From: Elephas maximus indicus
Lineage: Eukaryota > Chordata > Mammalia > Proboscidea > Elephantidae
Assembly: GCF_024166365.1 (NCBI RefSeq)
Contig: NC_064825.1
Coordinates: 103,802,480-103,866,479, forward strand
Length of the DNA: 64,000 nucleotides
Direction of reading: 5' to 3'
The notes beneath the pieces are model-generated. The model made no database searches, was not told the origin of the DNA, and saw only the letters and a list, made by a program, of their open reading frames with translations. Below are positions 48,371 through 58,999 of this stretch, one piece after another; within the stretch, counting starts at the first letter, position 1; the number at the start of each line of letters is the position of its first letter. Made by a program: the position numbers and the translations under genes.

Positions 48371-48394
48371 TATTTCAGAAAATTTATAAGCACT

Positions 48395-48480
48395 GAAAAC
48401 CCTGTGGAGCACAGTTCTACTCTGGCACACATAGGGTCAACATGAGTTGGAATCAACTCAACGGCAGCTGGTTTGGTTTG
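48395..48480 (+). repeat. SINE 3' half
   Basis: gaaaaccctgtggagcacag to caactcaacggcagctggtt. Confidence 0.7.
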
Positions 48481-48486
48481 GGTTTT

Positions 48487-48513
48487 TTTTTGTGTGTGTG
48501 TGTGCGTGTGTGT
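48487..48513. repeat. TG microsatellite
   Basis: Run of tgtgtgtg with one c, following the SINE tail T-run. Confidence 0.85.
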
Positions 48514-48544
48514 GGAGGGAATACATTTCCTGGCCTTTGCTACC

Positions 48545-48745
48545 TGCTAGAGGATTCCTGCACTCGGCTGCTAACCGGAAGATCTGCGGTTTGAATCCAC
48601 CAACTGCTCCACAGGAGAAGACGTAGTGGTCTGCCTCCGTAAAGATTTACAGCCTTGGAAATCCTATGTGGCAGTTCTACTCTATCCTGTCGGGTTGCTA
48701 TAATGAGTTGGAATCAACTTGATGGCAATGTTTTCGTTTTTGCTG
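48545..48745 (+). repeat. Afrotherian SINE
   Basis: Forward SINE, starting at cactcggctgctaaccgg, ending ggaatcaacttgatggcaat. Confidence 0.75.
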
Positions 48746-48749
48746 TGAG

Positions 48750-48965
48750 AGGGCTCCTGTATTCCTTGGCCCACAGCCCCTCCCTCCCTCTTATGACAGT
48801 TGTGATTACATTACATAATCCAGGATGATCTTCCCATCTCAAGATCTTTAATCACACATGCAAAGCCCCTACTGCCATTTAAGGAAATATATTCACAGGT
48901 TCCAGAGATTAGGATGTGGATATCTTTGGGGGCCATTTTCAGCCCACCAAGGGTGTCAAGACCCT
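48750..48965. repeat. Old LTR-like sequence
   Basis: cagttgtgattacattacat and cacaggttccagagattagg resemble the sequence around 55,950-56,350, an old dispersed repeat. Confidence 0.45.
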
Positions 48966-49184
48966 TGTAGAAATCAGAATATATGGGCCAAAAGAAGCCA
49001 GGCTTGGGGTGATCTGTCCTCAGGAATGGTTGTGCTTTGGCTGAAGAAATGTGTATCTGGACTTGGAGGCAGGATGTGGGGAGAAGGCACAAAGTGGCGG
49101 TTTAGAGTGCTGGGTATTCCTGGCTGGTTGGTCCCTGGGGAATCTGTGGCTTCAGATCTGTTTTTCAGTCTCTCTGCTCCAGAT

Positions 49185-49320
49185 GTTGGATGTTATGGGT
49201 TGGTATGTTCAAGTCCTAACCCCTGTTACCTGTGAATGTCACCATATTTGGAAACAGCATCTTCAAAGATGTAATTAGTTATGCTTGCATGAGGTCATAC
49301 TGAAGTCCAGACATTCCAGC
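49185..49320 (+). repeat. MLT1-like LTR fragment
   Basis: gatgttatgggttggtatg, caagtcctaacccctg and atatttggaaacagcatctt are close to the 5' part of MLT1 LTRs. Confidence 0.55.
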
Positions 49321-49339
49321 ACCATGTTCTGCGGCCCTG

Positions 49340-49880
49340 CACTTTATAGTCTTGAGATATCTGAGACTCTGGTCCCTTCTGTCTTGAGAAACTTTGAGCC
49401 TCTGTGTTGTGGGGATCTGGGTTCTGAGGCCTCTGAATCTCCACGGTCTGGTTTCCGGCCCTGGGAGGTCCAGGTTCCTGGATCTCAGATATCTGAGTCT
49501 TTGAGCCCTTCTGTCCCAGAGGTTTGAGTCTCTGAGGGCCTCCAGAGCCCTTGGTCGTGGGTGGGTGAGTATCTCCAGATCTCTGGCTCTTGAAAGGTCT
49601 GTAGTGCCTTGGTTCTCTTGACTCCTTAGATTTCAAGGGTCTGAGTTTAGACCCCTTGGTCTCAGACCCCTTGGGCTCCAGGGGAGGGACTGGGGGGAAA
49701 GGGGTGGTGGTACGAGTCTGAGTCTATCCACACTCCGATCCAGGGGATCTGCGTCTCCAGGGTTGCCAGGCCCCTGGGTCACTGGAACTCTGGGACTCCA
49801 TGACCTTGGCCCTAGAAGCTTCTGGGTCTCCAGGGTCTGAGCTTTTAAATCCCATAGTCTCAGAAGCAAGAATCTCTAGG
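49340..49880. repeat. Low-complexity tctgag/tccagg-rich stretch
   Basis: Imperfect repetition of units such as tctgagtctttgag and ctgggtctccagggtctgag. The open frames across it are shadows of composition. Confidence 0.5.
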
Positions 49881-49929
49881 GTCTTCTGGTCTGCTCAAGA
49901 CCTCTCTCACCTACCACCCATTCTGGTGC

Positions 49930-50410
49930 TCCATCTTCTGCTGCATGGAGTGGACGCTCACTGCCGGACGCCTGCGCAGTAGACCTCAATGGTACTCACT
50001 AGCCAGAAGCAAGCGCTTGCTTGCAGAGACTCTTAACCGCGCACTCTCATTATTACTACCCTCTCCGGTGCAGGTTGCGCCGTGGGTTCATTTGGAACAC
50101 CTCCTCAAGAAACCTTGGCCCTGCGCATGCGCCAGTTACCCAGTCACATTCGCCACTGATCCCCGCAACGCCACCTTAAAGGGGGGGAGTCGTAGGCTCT
50201 ATAACCCCTTAAAAAAAAAAAAAAGACCGTAGTGGTCTACAAAATCATAAAATCCGGATCCAACCATTTCATCTGTCAATCATTCTGCATGGTGACAGCA
50301 CGCTGCCAAAACAATAATCATCTTGGCCGAGACAGGCGGTCATGGACATGCGCAGAAAGAAAACAGGGAAGTAAGGCCTCTATTAGTGCATTTTGGGAGT
50401 TGTAGGCAGA
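49930..50410. promoter_or_regulatory. GC-rich promoter-like stretch
   Basis: Contains the palindrome GCGCATGCGC (50,123-50,132), an NRF1-type site, a second CATGCGCA near 50,347, and gcattttgggagttgtagg (50,388-50,406), a ZNF143-type motif. May be part of the CTU1 upstream control region or an unannotated start site. Confidence 0.45.
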
Positions 50411-50424
50411 GTGTGGACGGGTCC

Positions 50425-50830
50425 CTCTCAATAACATGTCTGCAGTATGTGAGACAAGACTCGCCACCCCCGCTTCTAAGGAGTACTCTGGCTGTACTTC
50501 TTCCAAGACAGATTTGTTAATTCTCTGGCAGTCTACGGTAGATTCAATATTCTTTGCCAACACCATAACTCAATGCTATCAACTCTTCTTCGGTCTTCCT
50601 CATTCATTCTGCAGTCCCTGGAGAAGAACAGCTTGGTAACCCAGAGGGTCAGCAAAAAAGAGGAGAGACCCTCAAGGAGATGGATTGACACAGTGGCTGG
50701 GTGCAACAATAGGCTCAAGCATAGCAGTGATTGTGAGGATGGCGCAGGACCAGAAAATGTTTCATTCTTCATTCTGATGTACATAGGGTCACTATGAGTC
50801 AGACGCAACTAAACAGGCACCTAACAAGAC
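50425..50830. mobile_element. RTE 3' fragment with inverted 5' part
   Basis: 50,425-50,612 is RTE in minus orientation, and 50,613-50,830 is the directly adjoining RTE segment in plus orientation (ctggagaagaacagcttgg to cacctaacaagac). Opposite orientation of neighbouring segments fits a 5' inversion made during insertion. Confidence 0.75.
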
Positions 50831-50844
50831 AAAGCACCTGAAGC

Positions 50845-51035
50845 CTTGGTGGCACCGTGGCTAGACTGCTAGCTACTAGACTGCTAACTGAAAGGTTCAC
50901 AGTTCAAAACCACCAGCTGCTCTGTGGGAGAAAGATGTTAGCAGTTTGCCTCCGTAGAAATTTACAGCCTTGGAAACCCCATTGGGGCAGTTACACTCCG
51001 TCCAGTAAGGTCGGTAGGGATCTGAAGGGATCCGT
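50845..51035 (+). repeat. Afrotherian SINE
   Basis: Forward SINE, head gaagccttggtggcaccgtgg with a small internal duplication of the tgctagctactagac type. Confidence 0.75.
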
Positions 51036-51054
51036 GGTTTTTTTTTTTTTTAGG

Positions 51055-51320
51055 CGGAAGAGCGCTAAGGGCGGGCGGGTAAGCTGAAGACCACAAGGAT
51101 TGCTGGGAGTTGTAGGCCAAACGTCCGGGGAAACCCACGAGCTCTGGCTGGGCTGTAGCACAGGCTTCTGGGAGATATAGGCAAGATAGCCCCGCTGCTT
51201 CCTGGGAGTTGTAGTCTCCTGAGCCTCTTCCGGGCCACCGGGCCAGGCGTCCGCGTGTTAGGAAAGGCAGAGTCCAGAGGTCCCAGGTCAGTATCTTCTG
51301 TCGCGGGCTCGCTCGTGGAT
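51055..51320 (+). promoter_or_regulatory. CTU1: Putative CTU1 promoter with ZNF143-type motifs
   Basis: GC-rich with repeated gggagttgtag boxes: tgctgggagttgtaggcc (51,100-51,117), a variant ttctgggagatatagg (51,166-51,181) and tcctgggagttgtagtctcc (51,200-51,219). In reverse these read CTACAACTCCCAG, the ZNF143/SBS promoter motif. aggtcccag/gtcagt near 51,285 could be the donor of a non-coding first exon. The assignment to CTU1 rests on position and strand. Confidence 0.55.
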
Positions 51321-51629
51321 CCCGGTCCTTTATTGCAGCGTGGTTCTTGGGTTAAAGTTTTTTCTCTGTGATCTTCCAACGCCTGTGTCTTGTCAGCCTT
51401 CTTGTCAAAGGCTCCTCTGGCTGTCGACCTGGCTTTAGAAGCTGCTGTTCGGCCTGCCGCCTGCCCGCCCACTACTTTATCCAGGGCAAGATATGACCAC
51501 CTCCTTGTCTTCAAGCCCAGTCGGTTACTTCCGGGCGCCCCCTCCGCTGTTCTAGAATCTTTGTCCTGATGGAAAGATGTCACACACAACCGATTCTCTG
51601 ACAAGATTGCAATCCAGAGGCCTCCTCGG

Positions 51630-51800
51630 GTCCAAGTTCAGCCGTATGGTCACATTTATTTTTCTCATCCTACAGATATTTACTGAGCTCTGACTTTGTG
51701 CCAGTCCCTGTGTGGGGCAGGGGGAGACAGTGGTGAACGAGGCCGACCCGGTCCCTGCCTTGAGAGAGCTCAGTGGGAAAGCCAGACCTGTCACCAGTGG
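51630..51800. repeat. Probable L2 fragment
   Basis: tttactgagctctgactttg, ccagtccctgtgtggg and cagtggtgaacgaggccg resemble the L2 3' region. Confidence 0.5.
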
Positions 51801-52802
51801 TAGTGAGAGCCAGGGGCAGGGTTGGGCAGGGGGCATCCTTGCAGCTGCAGTAGCCTACAGAAGGCGCTGACCCAGCCTGGGTCCTAAGGTCTTTGGGGGG
51901 AAGGCTCCCAACAGTCACTTCACAGCTGACACACCCACATGGCATCTTTTTTTCCCAACCTGCAGTCTCAGTCTTCCCCCTTCACTAAATGGCCCCGTCA
52001 TCTAGGTGTTCAGCTGAGACGGGTCAAGGACAAGCTGATCTAGGTCTTTAAGAGGCCACAGAACCTTGTGAAAGAGACTGGAGGGTGGGAGATTCTGACA
52101 ACAGAGTAGGGTTGAGCTCAATCTTCGGGGTCCACCTACCCCCATCCCCAAAACAGGGTGCAACCCAGGTTGGCTTCCTTGGACGTGTGATACAGGCTGT
52201 GTCTTCGTGGAGGTGAGCACCCTGCCTTTTGGAGGATGCAATCGTGCCCATTCCTGGAGACAGTACTCCACCCCAAAGTGAAATACGATTGGTCTTTCCC
52301 GTTTACCCCCTCCCTGTCCTTAGAGTCGCTGAACTTTCTCTAGCTCTCTGAACAGCACTGGAGGCCCAGGTCACCCTGCCCCTCTGATCAGGGCTGTAAT
52401 AGGGGTGGCCTCCCTGAAAGCTGTGAAACTGGTGCTTAATATCCATCCCCAGTCCTCTAGACAGAGTACAGTATGCGCTCAACCTAATTCTGGTTCTCTA
52501 CCCCTTTTCCCCCCAAAACCGACTCCTTCGTTCCCTTCTCTCTATGGCGCCTGCTGGGTGCAATCCAAAAAGCCTCCCTGGAGGCAGGGGGTCTCAGTAA
52601 ACCGGAACCCATGTATAATCTGTCCCACTACGGAAGAAACCTGCTTCCCTCACCGGCCTCAGCAAGATTACTCAGGCCGGGGGCACTATCCAGGTGGACC
52701 CTCCGGAGACAGCGAACCCACAATCCTGAATCCACTGTAACCTGCCTCTCCTCTCCCTGCTCAGGAGAAGCCGACCTCTCCTGCCCCTTGGGGACCCCCG
52801 CG

Positions 52803-53310
52803 ATGCCGGCTCCGACTTGTGCCTCCTGCCACGCGGCGCGCGCCGCCCTCCGCCGCCCGCGTTCCGGACAAGCACTGTGCGGCACCTGCTTCTGTGCCGC
52901 CTTCGAGGCCGAGGTGCTGCACACGGTGCTGGCGGGCCGCCTGCTGCCCCCGGGGGCCGTGGTGGCCGTGGGCGCCTCGGGGGGCAAGGACTCCACGGTG
53001 CTGGCGCATGTGCTGCGAGAGCTGGCGCCGCGCCTGGGCGTATCGCTGCGCCTCGTGGCGGTGGACGAGGGCATCGGTGGCTACCGGGACGCGGCCCTGG
53101 CGGCCGTGCAGCGCCAGGCGGCGCGCTGGGAGCTCCCGCTCACCATCGTGGCCTACGCGGATCTCTTCGGGGGCTGGACGATGGACGCCGTGGCACGCAG
53201 CACGGCCGGGTCGGGCCGAAGCCGCGCCTGCTGCACCTTCTGCGGGGTGCTAAGGCGCCGGGCGCTGGAAGAAGGTGCACGCCTAGTGGGAGCCACGCAC
53301 ATCGTGACGG
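52803..53310 (+). CDS. CTU1: CTU1 coding exon 1 (tRNA thiolase subunit 1)
   Basis: Encodes residues 1-169 of cytosolic thiouridylase subunit 1, which with CTU2 thiolates the wobble uridine (U34) of tRNA-Lys, -Glu and -Gln using sulfur passed from URM1. Visible: N-terminal CxxC pairs (C6/C9, C26/C29), the PP-loop SGGKDS that binds ATP (59-64), DEGIGGYRD (88-96), and CTFC (144-147), the conserved catalytic-type cysteine pair. The ATG at 52,803 is chosen because [19 protein letters not shown] equals the family start; open codons upstream are 5'UTR. The donor GTGAGT follows ACGG at 53,310. An acceptor CTGCTCAG before 52,765 suggests a spliced non-coding leader. Exon GC content is very high, as in other mammals. 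I see no lesion. Confidence 0.93.
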
Positions 53311-53460
53311 GTGAGTGCATGCGCCGAAGAGGAGGGTCATGGTGGGAAGGAATGGGACGCATGCACAGGCGAGGGGTGCCCGCCCACCTTCTTGAGAGGC
53401 TTACTGGAGGGGAGTTGAGCGCATGCCCAAGAAATGCTAAAGGCTATCCTGTTGTTTATC

Positions 53461-54851
53461 CTGTTGTTAGGTGCCCTGAGTTGGTTCTGACTCATATAGA
53501 CCTCATGCACAACAGAACAAAACACTGCCAGGTCCTGCACCATCCTCACGATGGGTGCTGTGTTTGAGCTCATTGTTGCTGCCACAGTGCCAATCCATCT
53601 CCTTTAGGGCCTTCCTCCTTTTCACTGACCCTTTAACAATATGATGTCCTTCTCCAGGGTCTGGTGACTCCTGATAACATGTCCAAAGTATGTGAGACTA
53701 CTCTCACCATCCTTGCCTGGAAGGAGTATTCTGGCTGTACTTCTTCTAAAATAGATTTGTTTGGTCTTTTGGTAGTCCATGGTATATTCAATATTCTTCG
53801 CCAACACCATAATTTGAAGGCATCAATAATTCAGTCTTCCTCATTCATTGTTCAGCTTTCACATGCATATGAAGTGACTGAAAACACCAAGGCTTGGGTC
53901 AGGCACACTTTAGTCCTTAAAGTGACATCTTTGCTTTTTAACACCTTGAAGAGGTCTTTTGCAGCAGATTTGCCAGTGCAATGCATCTTTTGATTTCTCG
54001 ACTGAGGCTTCCATGGGTGTTGATTGTGGATTGAAGTAAAATGAAATCCTTGACAAATTCAATCTTTTCTCTGTTTATCATGATGTTGCTTATTGGACCA
54101 GTTGTGAGGATTTTTGTTTTCCTTATGTTGAGGTGTAATCCTACTGAAGTCTTTGATCTTCATCAGTAAGTGCTTCAAGTCCTCTTCACTGTCAGCAAGC
54201 AAGACTGTGTCATCTGCATGTTGCAGGATGTTAATGAGTCTTCCTCCAGTCCTGATGCCACTTTCTTCTTCATATAGTCCAGCTTCTCAAATTACTTGGT
54301 CAGCATATAGATTGAATAAGTATGATGAAGAAATACAACCCTGACACACACCTTCGCTGACTTTAAACCACGCAGTATCCCCTTGTTCTGTTTGAACAAC
54401 TGCCTCTTGGTCTATGTACAGGCTCTGCATGAGCACAATTAAGTGTTCTGCAATTCCCATTCTTTGCAATGTTATCCATAATTTGTTCCGATCCACACAG
54501 TCGATGACTTTGCATAGTCAATAAAACACATAAACATCTTTCTAGTATTCTCTGCTTTCACCCAGGATCCATCTGACATCAGCAGTGATATCTCTCACCC
54601 ACATCCTCTTCTGAATCTGGCTTGAATTTCTGTCAGTTCCCTGTCAATAAACTGCTGCAACAGTTTTTGAATGATCGTCAGGAAAATTTTACTTGTGTGT
54701 GATATTAATGATATTGTTTGATAATTTCTACATTCTGTTGGATCACCTTTCTTTGGAGATATGGATCTCTTCCAGTCCGTTGGCCAGGTAGCTGTCTTCT
54801 AAATTCTTGGCATCGCTGACTGAGTGCTTCCAGCGCTGCATCTGTTTGTTT
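53461..54851 (-). mobile_element. RTE LINE fragment in CTU1 intron
   Basis: The 3' end (gttgttaggtgccctgag) is at left and the RT domain at right; frames give DRNKLWITLQRMGIAEHL and GVCQGCISSSYLFNLYADQ. Antisense to CTU1 and broken. Confidence 0.85.
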
Positions 54852-55179
54852 AGGCCCTGGGCCTGTCTCAAGGGGAGGATTCTGACAAGAAGGGCGTATG
54901 TGCATGCTCCAGTTTGAGGCTGGAGCCTACTGAAGGTTCAAGACCAGGCAAGAGGATGTGCTTTGGTTTTTAGCCACTATCTAGATCTACACAGGTTGAC
55001 AAGTAGAGGGGGTTGGGGTTAGTCCCTGGGGATTAGGTCTTTGGTTCTGTACTTTTTTCTAATTTCTCTAATATTTTTTGTCTCTCATGGCTCCTGGCTG
55101 CCTCCCTTCAGAATCCATCTCTATCTCTGAAAAGCATCTCTGCCTTACTCCTTCTCTTTGTTGGCCTCTGTTCTCTTAT

Positions 55180-55560
55180 GTGGTGTTGTTCCAATTCATC
55201 GCGACCCCATGTGACAGAGTATAACTGCCCCATAGGGTTTTCTAGGCTGTAATCTTTACAGACGCAGCCCTGGTGGTACAGTGGTTAAGCAGTCGGCTGT
55301 TAACCGAAAGAGGTGTAGTTCCAACCCACCAGCTGCTCCAAGGAAGAAAGATGTGGCAGCCTGTTTCCGTAAAGATTTACAACCGTGTAAACCCTATAGG
55401 GTTTAGTTGGAAATGGACTCGATGGCAAAGGTTTATTTATTTTTGGTTACTCTCTATGGGAGCAAATCACCAGGTGTTTCTCCCATGGAGCCGCTAGGTG
55501 GACTCTAGCTGTCTGCTTTTCAGTTAGCAGCTGAGTGCTTAACCATTGTGCCACCAGGGC
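55180..55560 (-). repeat. SINE split by another SINE
   Basis: Reverse SINE with tail tccaattcatcgcgacccc at 55,190 and head complement gtgcttaaccattgtgccac at 55,540. A forward SINE lies between. Confidence 0.75.
55263..55440 (+). repeat. SINE nested in a SINE
   Basis: Forward SINE, head gcagccctggtggtacagtgg, tail gaaatggactcgatggcaaa, followed by an A/T-rich end. Confidence 0.8.
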
Positions 55561-55574
55561 ATTCTCTTTCCTTC

Positions 55575-55735
55575 ATCCATTTCTTCAGCAGTTACTGAGC
55601 ATCTGCTTTGTGCCATATCCAAGCTGTGTGGCCATGGCCAATTGCTTAACCTCTGTTTTCTCATTTCTAAAATGGGAATATTAATGGTACCCAGCTCACA
55701 AACTTGTTATGACAGTTGTGGAGGTTAGTAGTCCA
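55575..55735 (+). repeat. MIR fragment
   Basis: gcttaacctctgttttctc and tctaaaatgggaatattaat are the MIR core region. Confidence 0.65.
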
Positions 55736-55739
55736 CCAT

Positions 55740-56350
55740 GGGTCTCACTGGGCTAAAATCAAGGTGTCGGCAGGGCTATGTTTCTTCTAGAGGCTCTAGG
55801 GGAGAATCTGTTCCCTTGACTTTCCAGCTTCTAGATGCCACCTACATCCCTTGGCTCATGGTCCCCTTCCTCCATCTTGAAAACCAGCAATGGCAAGTAG
55901 AGTCCTTCTCATATCACATGACTCTGACCTTGCTTCCATCTTCACATCTCCGATTCTGACTCTTCTGCCTCTCTCTTCCACTTTATGAACCACTGTGATT
56001 ACATTTAAGGTCCCTGGGTGATGCAAACAGTTTGCCCTCAACTACTATCCTGAAGATTGGTGGTTCGAGCCCACCCAGTGGCACCACAGAAGAAAGGGCT
56101 GGCAATCTGCTTCCGTAAAGATAACAGCCGAGAAAATCTATGGAGCAGTTCTACTCTGTAGCACATGGGCTCACCGTGGATCAGAATCAACTCAATGGCC
56201 ATGGGTTTGGGTTTTTTGGGGGAGTGATTACATTGGGCCCACCTGGAGAATCCAGGCTAATTACCCTATTTTAAAGTCAGTTGATTAACATCCTTAATTC
56301 TCTTTTGCTATTCAACTAACAGATTCACACGTTCTGGGGATTAGGAGTGG
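55740..56350. repeat. Old LTR-like element split by SINE
   Basis: Sequence around gtgattacatttaagg continues after the SINE as gtgattacattgggccc. The family is not named; related to 48,750-48,965. Confidence 0.5.
56006..56223 (+). repeat. Afrotherian SINE with target duplication
   Basis: Flanked by gtgattacatt at 55,995-56,005 and 56,224-56,234. Confidence 0.88.
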
Positions 56351-56926
56351 ACATGGGTTTTTGTTGCTTATCACAACAACTCACTTGAGACTCTCCATTA
56401 AATACCACTTTTGCTTCTTCTGTACATTTTGAACTGGGGCTAAAACGGTATTTGCAGCTTAAAGCACTTTTGCTCCCCATGTGGAAGGGCATCTCAGCAC
56501 AGGGCCTGGTACACACACAATAGGTGGGCAATAAACGGGTGCATCCTAATTGCTCAACTGCAGCCTGTGTGTATACTCTTCTTTCGTTTTTTGCGGTACC
56601 CACCTCCAGGCTCCACTTAGCTGCCCCGCGGGTGTCCAGGCATCTTGACCCCAGCCCCTAGGTCCCACCTACTCCCCGTCTTTGTATCCCGGTTGTACCA
56701 CGGCGCTTGGGGGTCTCCATGACTTCCGTCCCCCACGCCGACCTCCTCCCTATCTCTATGTGCTGTTCACCCCAGGTGTGTGGAGGGGTCTCTCCCTGAC
56801 TTGTACCCCCTGCCCCCACCTGTTCCCCATCTCTGTGTCCTGGCCTCCTCATGGTGCCTGGGGTCTCCATGACCAGCAGCCGCCTGCTCCCACGCCCACC
56901 TCATATGCTCCCATCTCTCCCTGCAG

Positions 56927-57453
56927 GCCACAACGCCGACGACATGGCGGAGACCGTGCTCATGAACTTCCTGCGGGGCGACACTGGGCGGCTAGCCCGC
57001 GGCGGGGGCCTGGGCTCGCCGGGCGAGGGGGGCGCGCTGCCCCGCTGCCGCCCTCTGCAGTTCGCCTCGCAGAAGGAGGTGGTGCTGTATGCGCACTTCC
57101 GCCGCCTGGACTACTTCTCCGAGGAGTGCGTGTACGCGCCCGAGGCCTTCCGCGGCTACGCGCGCGACCTGCTCAAGCGCCTGGAGGTGGTGCGGCCCTC
57201 GGTGGTGCTGGACCTCGTGCACTCGGCTGAGCACCTGGCGCTGGCACCAACCGCGCAGACCGCACCGCCCGGCGCCTGCACCCGCTGCGGGGCGCTGGCC
57301 AGCCGCCCGCTCTGCCAGGCCTGCGCGCTGCTCGATGGGCTGGACCGCGGCCGGCCGCGCCTGGCCATCGGCAAAGGTCGCAGGGGACTGGACGAGGAGG
57401 CGCCGCGGGCTGGGGCTCAGCCCCGTCCATCCGCGGTCCTCCCCACCTTCTAG
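56927..57453 (+). CDS. CTU1: CTU1 coding exon 2
   Basis: Acceptor CTCCCTGCAG, then the split glycine codon and [18 protein letters not shown], the second ATP-binding signature of the TtcA/Ncs6 family. The C-terminal zinc motif has cysteines at residues 287, 290, 299 and 302 ([16 protein letters not shown]). The tail [15 protein letters not shown] ends PTF and stop. With exon 1 the frame is 1,035 bp, 344 residues, close to the roughly 348 of human CTU1; the small difference is in the variable tail. The exon joins in phase 1 and is undamaged. Confidence 0.93.
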
Positions 57454-57518
57454 CGCCTGGGGTGCTCTGGCAGGGGTCCCCATGCCTAGGATGGTGATGG
57501 CCGCCTTTGAGCAATGCA

Positions 57519-57524
57519 AATAAA
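57519..57524 (+). terminator. CTU1: CTU1 poly(A) signal
   Basis: AATAAA 66 bp after the stop codon, on the gene strand. The short 3'UTR is plausible for this gene. Confidence 0.75.
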
Positions 57525-57599
57525 CTTGAGTTTCCTTTTCCCGGCTTCTATGTTAATAGGGAGATAGGGAACAGTTACTTGTAACTGTGTAGAAGCTGG

Positions 57600-57815
57600 A
57601 GCCCCAGACTTCTGGGTCTGAAAAAGGAGGGAGCAGGGGCCCAGACTCCTGGGTCTGAGGGAGGAGGGGGCCTTGGGGCCTGAACTCCTGGGTGTGAGGA
57701 AGGTAGGAAGGAAGGGCAAAGTGGCCTGGACTCCTGGGTCTGAGGGGGAAGGGGGCTGGGACGTTGGACTCCTGGGTCTGGGGAGGAGGGGGTTAAACAA
57801 CCTTGGATTCCTGAG
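57600..57815. repeat. Minisatellite, about 40-bp unit
   Basis: Five to six tandem copies of a unit with core gactcctgggtctgag followed by gaggaggggg-type sequence, starting at 57,603, 57,640, 57,680, 57,728 and 57,765. This unit type is common in the human kallikrein-SIGLEC area of 19q13.4. Confidence 0.75.
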
Positions 57816-58079
57816 TGAGTTTGGGGATTAGGGAGCTGCTTGCCTAGTGCCTCTGCTGAGTTCCAGGTGCTCACAATGGTCCTCACTCTTCTTGAGCACT
57901 TTGGCGCCTGGTGTGTCCTATTTTCCTATGGTGGGATGAGCAAAATCACCTGAGTTAGTGGCCACCCCCCGCCCCTTTACAGTAATCACGCTGAGTGTTC
58001 CTCGAGAACTTCTCAGGCAGTAGGTGCTGAGTTGAGCTCTTTCTAGGTACCGCGTTTTTTCATCCCTTCCATGACGTTA

Positions 58080-58200
58080 TTGGCTGTAGCTGCAGTGAGT
58101 AAAAGGAGGCTCAGACAGGTGCAGTAACCAACCCAAGGTCACCCAGCTGGAGGGGGGCTGAACAGGGTCTGCATGGCTCCAGAGCTCTTGGGGATTGCAG
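58080..58200 (+). repeat. MIR fragment
   Basis: aaggaggctcagacaggtgc and acccaaggtcacccagctgg are the MIR core. Confidence 0.6.
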
Positions 58201-58427
58201 CATTGCCCCTCCCTGACCCCTGCCCTGTCCCGTACCCACCTGACTCTCCTGATGTCCCCGTGTGGTGGGTGAGGAGCAGCTGGCTCCCCTGACCTCAGGC
58301 TTTGGAGGCTGACCTGGTGAGCCAGGGTCAGTGACAACCTCTCTGTCTGTCCGTTTTCTCCTTTGAAAATGGAATCAGAAGCCACCATCAAAGCACTAAA
58401 GCACTGGTGATAAAGTGCCCAGTGTGG

Positions 58428-58620
58428 TGGTGCAGTGGATAAGTGCTTGGCTGCTAACTGAAAAGTCATTGGTTTGAACCCACCAGCTACTCTGAGGTAG
58501 AAAGATGTGGCAGCCTGCTTCCATAACGATGTACAGCCTAGGAAACCCTATGGGGCAGTTGTCTGTCCTGTAGGGTCACTAAGAGTCAGAATCAACTTGA
58601 TGGCAGTGAATTTGGTTTGG
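58428..58620 (+). repeat. Afrotherian SINE
   Basis: Forward SINE, head tggtggtgcagtggataagtg, tail cagaatcaacttgatggcag. Confidence 0.8.
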
Positions 58621-58749
58621 TTTGACCTTAGTTGTTCATGTTAAGTTTGGCCACCGAGGAGCTCTGGGTTTCAAGGTTGCTGCCTTGTTCTAGGAAGGTG
58701 CGAGCCCAGAAGTTTCTTGCCTGACCCATGGAGAGAGAGACGTGGTTTT

Positions 58750-58990
58750 CTCAGTCCCACCTCCAGGCTCTTGTCAGGAATGCCCTGCCTCTCCCATCTT
58801 CCTGCTCAAATCCTCCAGTGTCCTCCTAGAAGCCTTCCCTGGTCCTCTCCTCCCACCCCTGGCAGGCCAGGACTTAGGACTTTCCCAGATCCCAGCCCTT
58901 CAGACCTGCCTTCATGTGTGGCCCTCCAGACTTTGGATCTTGTGTTTCCTAATTTGATTCGGCTGGAGGGACAAGATCCCTTGTCTCCCC
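58750..58990 (-). repeat. Probable L2 fragment
   Basis: tcctcctagaagccttccct with the preceding tcctgctcaaatcctcc resembles the L2 consensus in reverse. Confidence 0.45.
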
Positions 58991-58999
58991 CATGAAGAA

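Larger units (their letters stand above)
53311..56926 (+). other. CTU1: CTU1 intron
   Basis: 3.6 kb with canonical GTGAGT and TGCAG ends. Filled with an RTE fragment, several SINEs, a MIR and an old LTR-like element. No coding sequence of its own is visible. Confidence 0.85.

Noticed and set aside
49340-49880. Possible minisatellite or coding repeat
   Set aside because: The repetition is too irregular to define a unit, and frames on both strands are equally open.
51065-51604. 179-codon minus-strand frame in the GC-rich promoter zone
   Set aside because: GC-rich sequence lacks stops by chance; no domain, and it overlaps promoter motifs.
52817-53340. Alternative-frame and antisense ORFs over CTU1 exon 1
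   Set aside because: They are shadows of a GC-rich real exon; arginine/alanine-rich composition without family match.
56992-57519. 175-codon antisense frame over CTU1 exon 2
   Set aside because: Mirror of the CTU1 frame in GC-rich DNA; no independent support.
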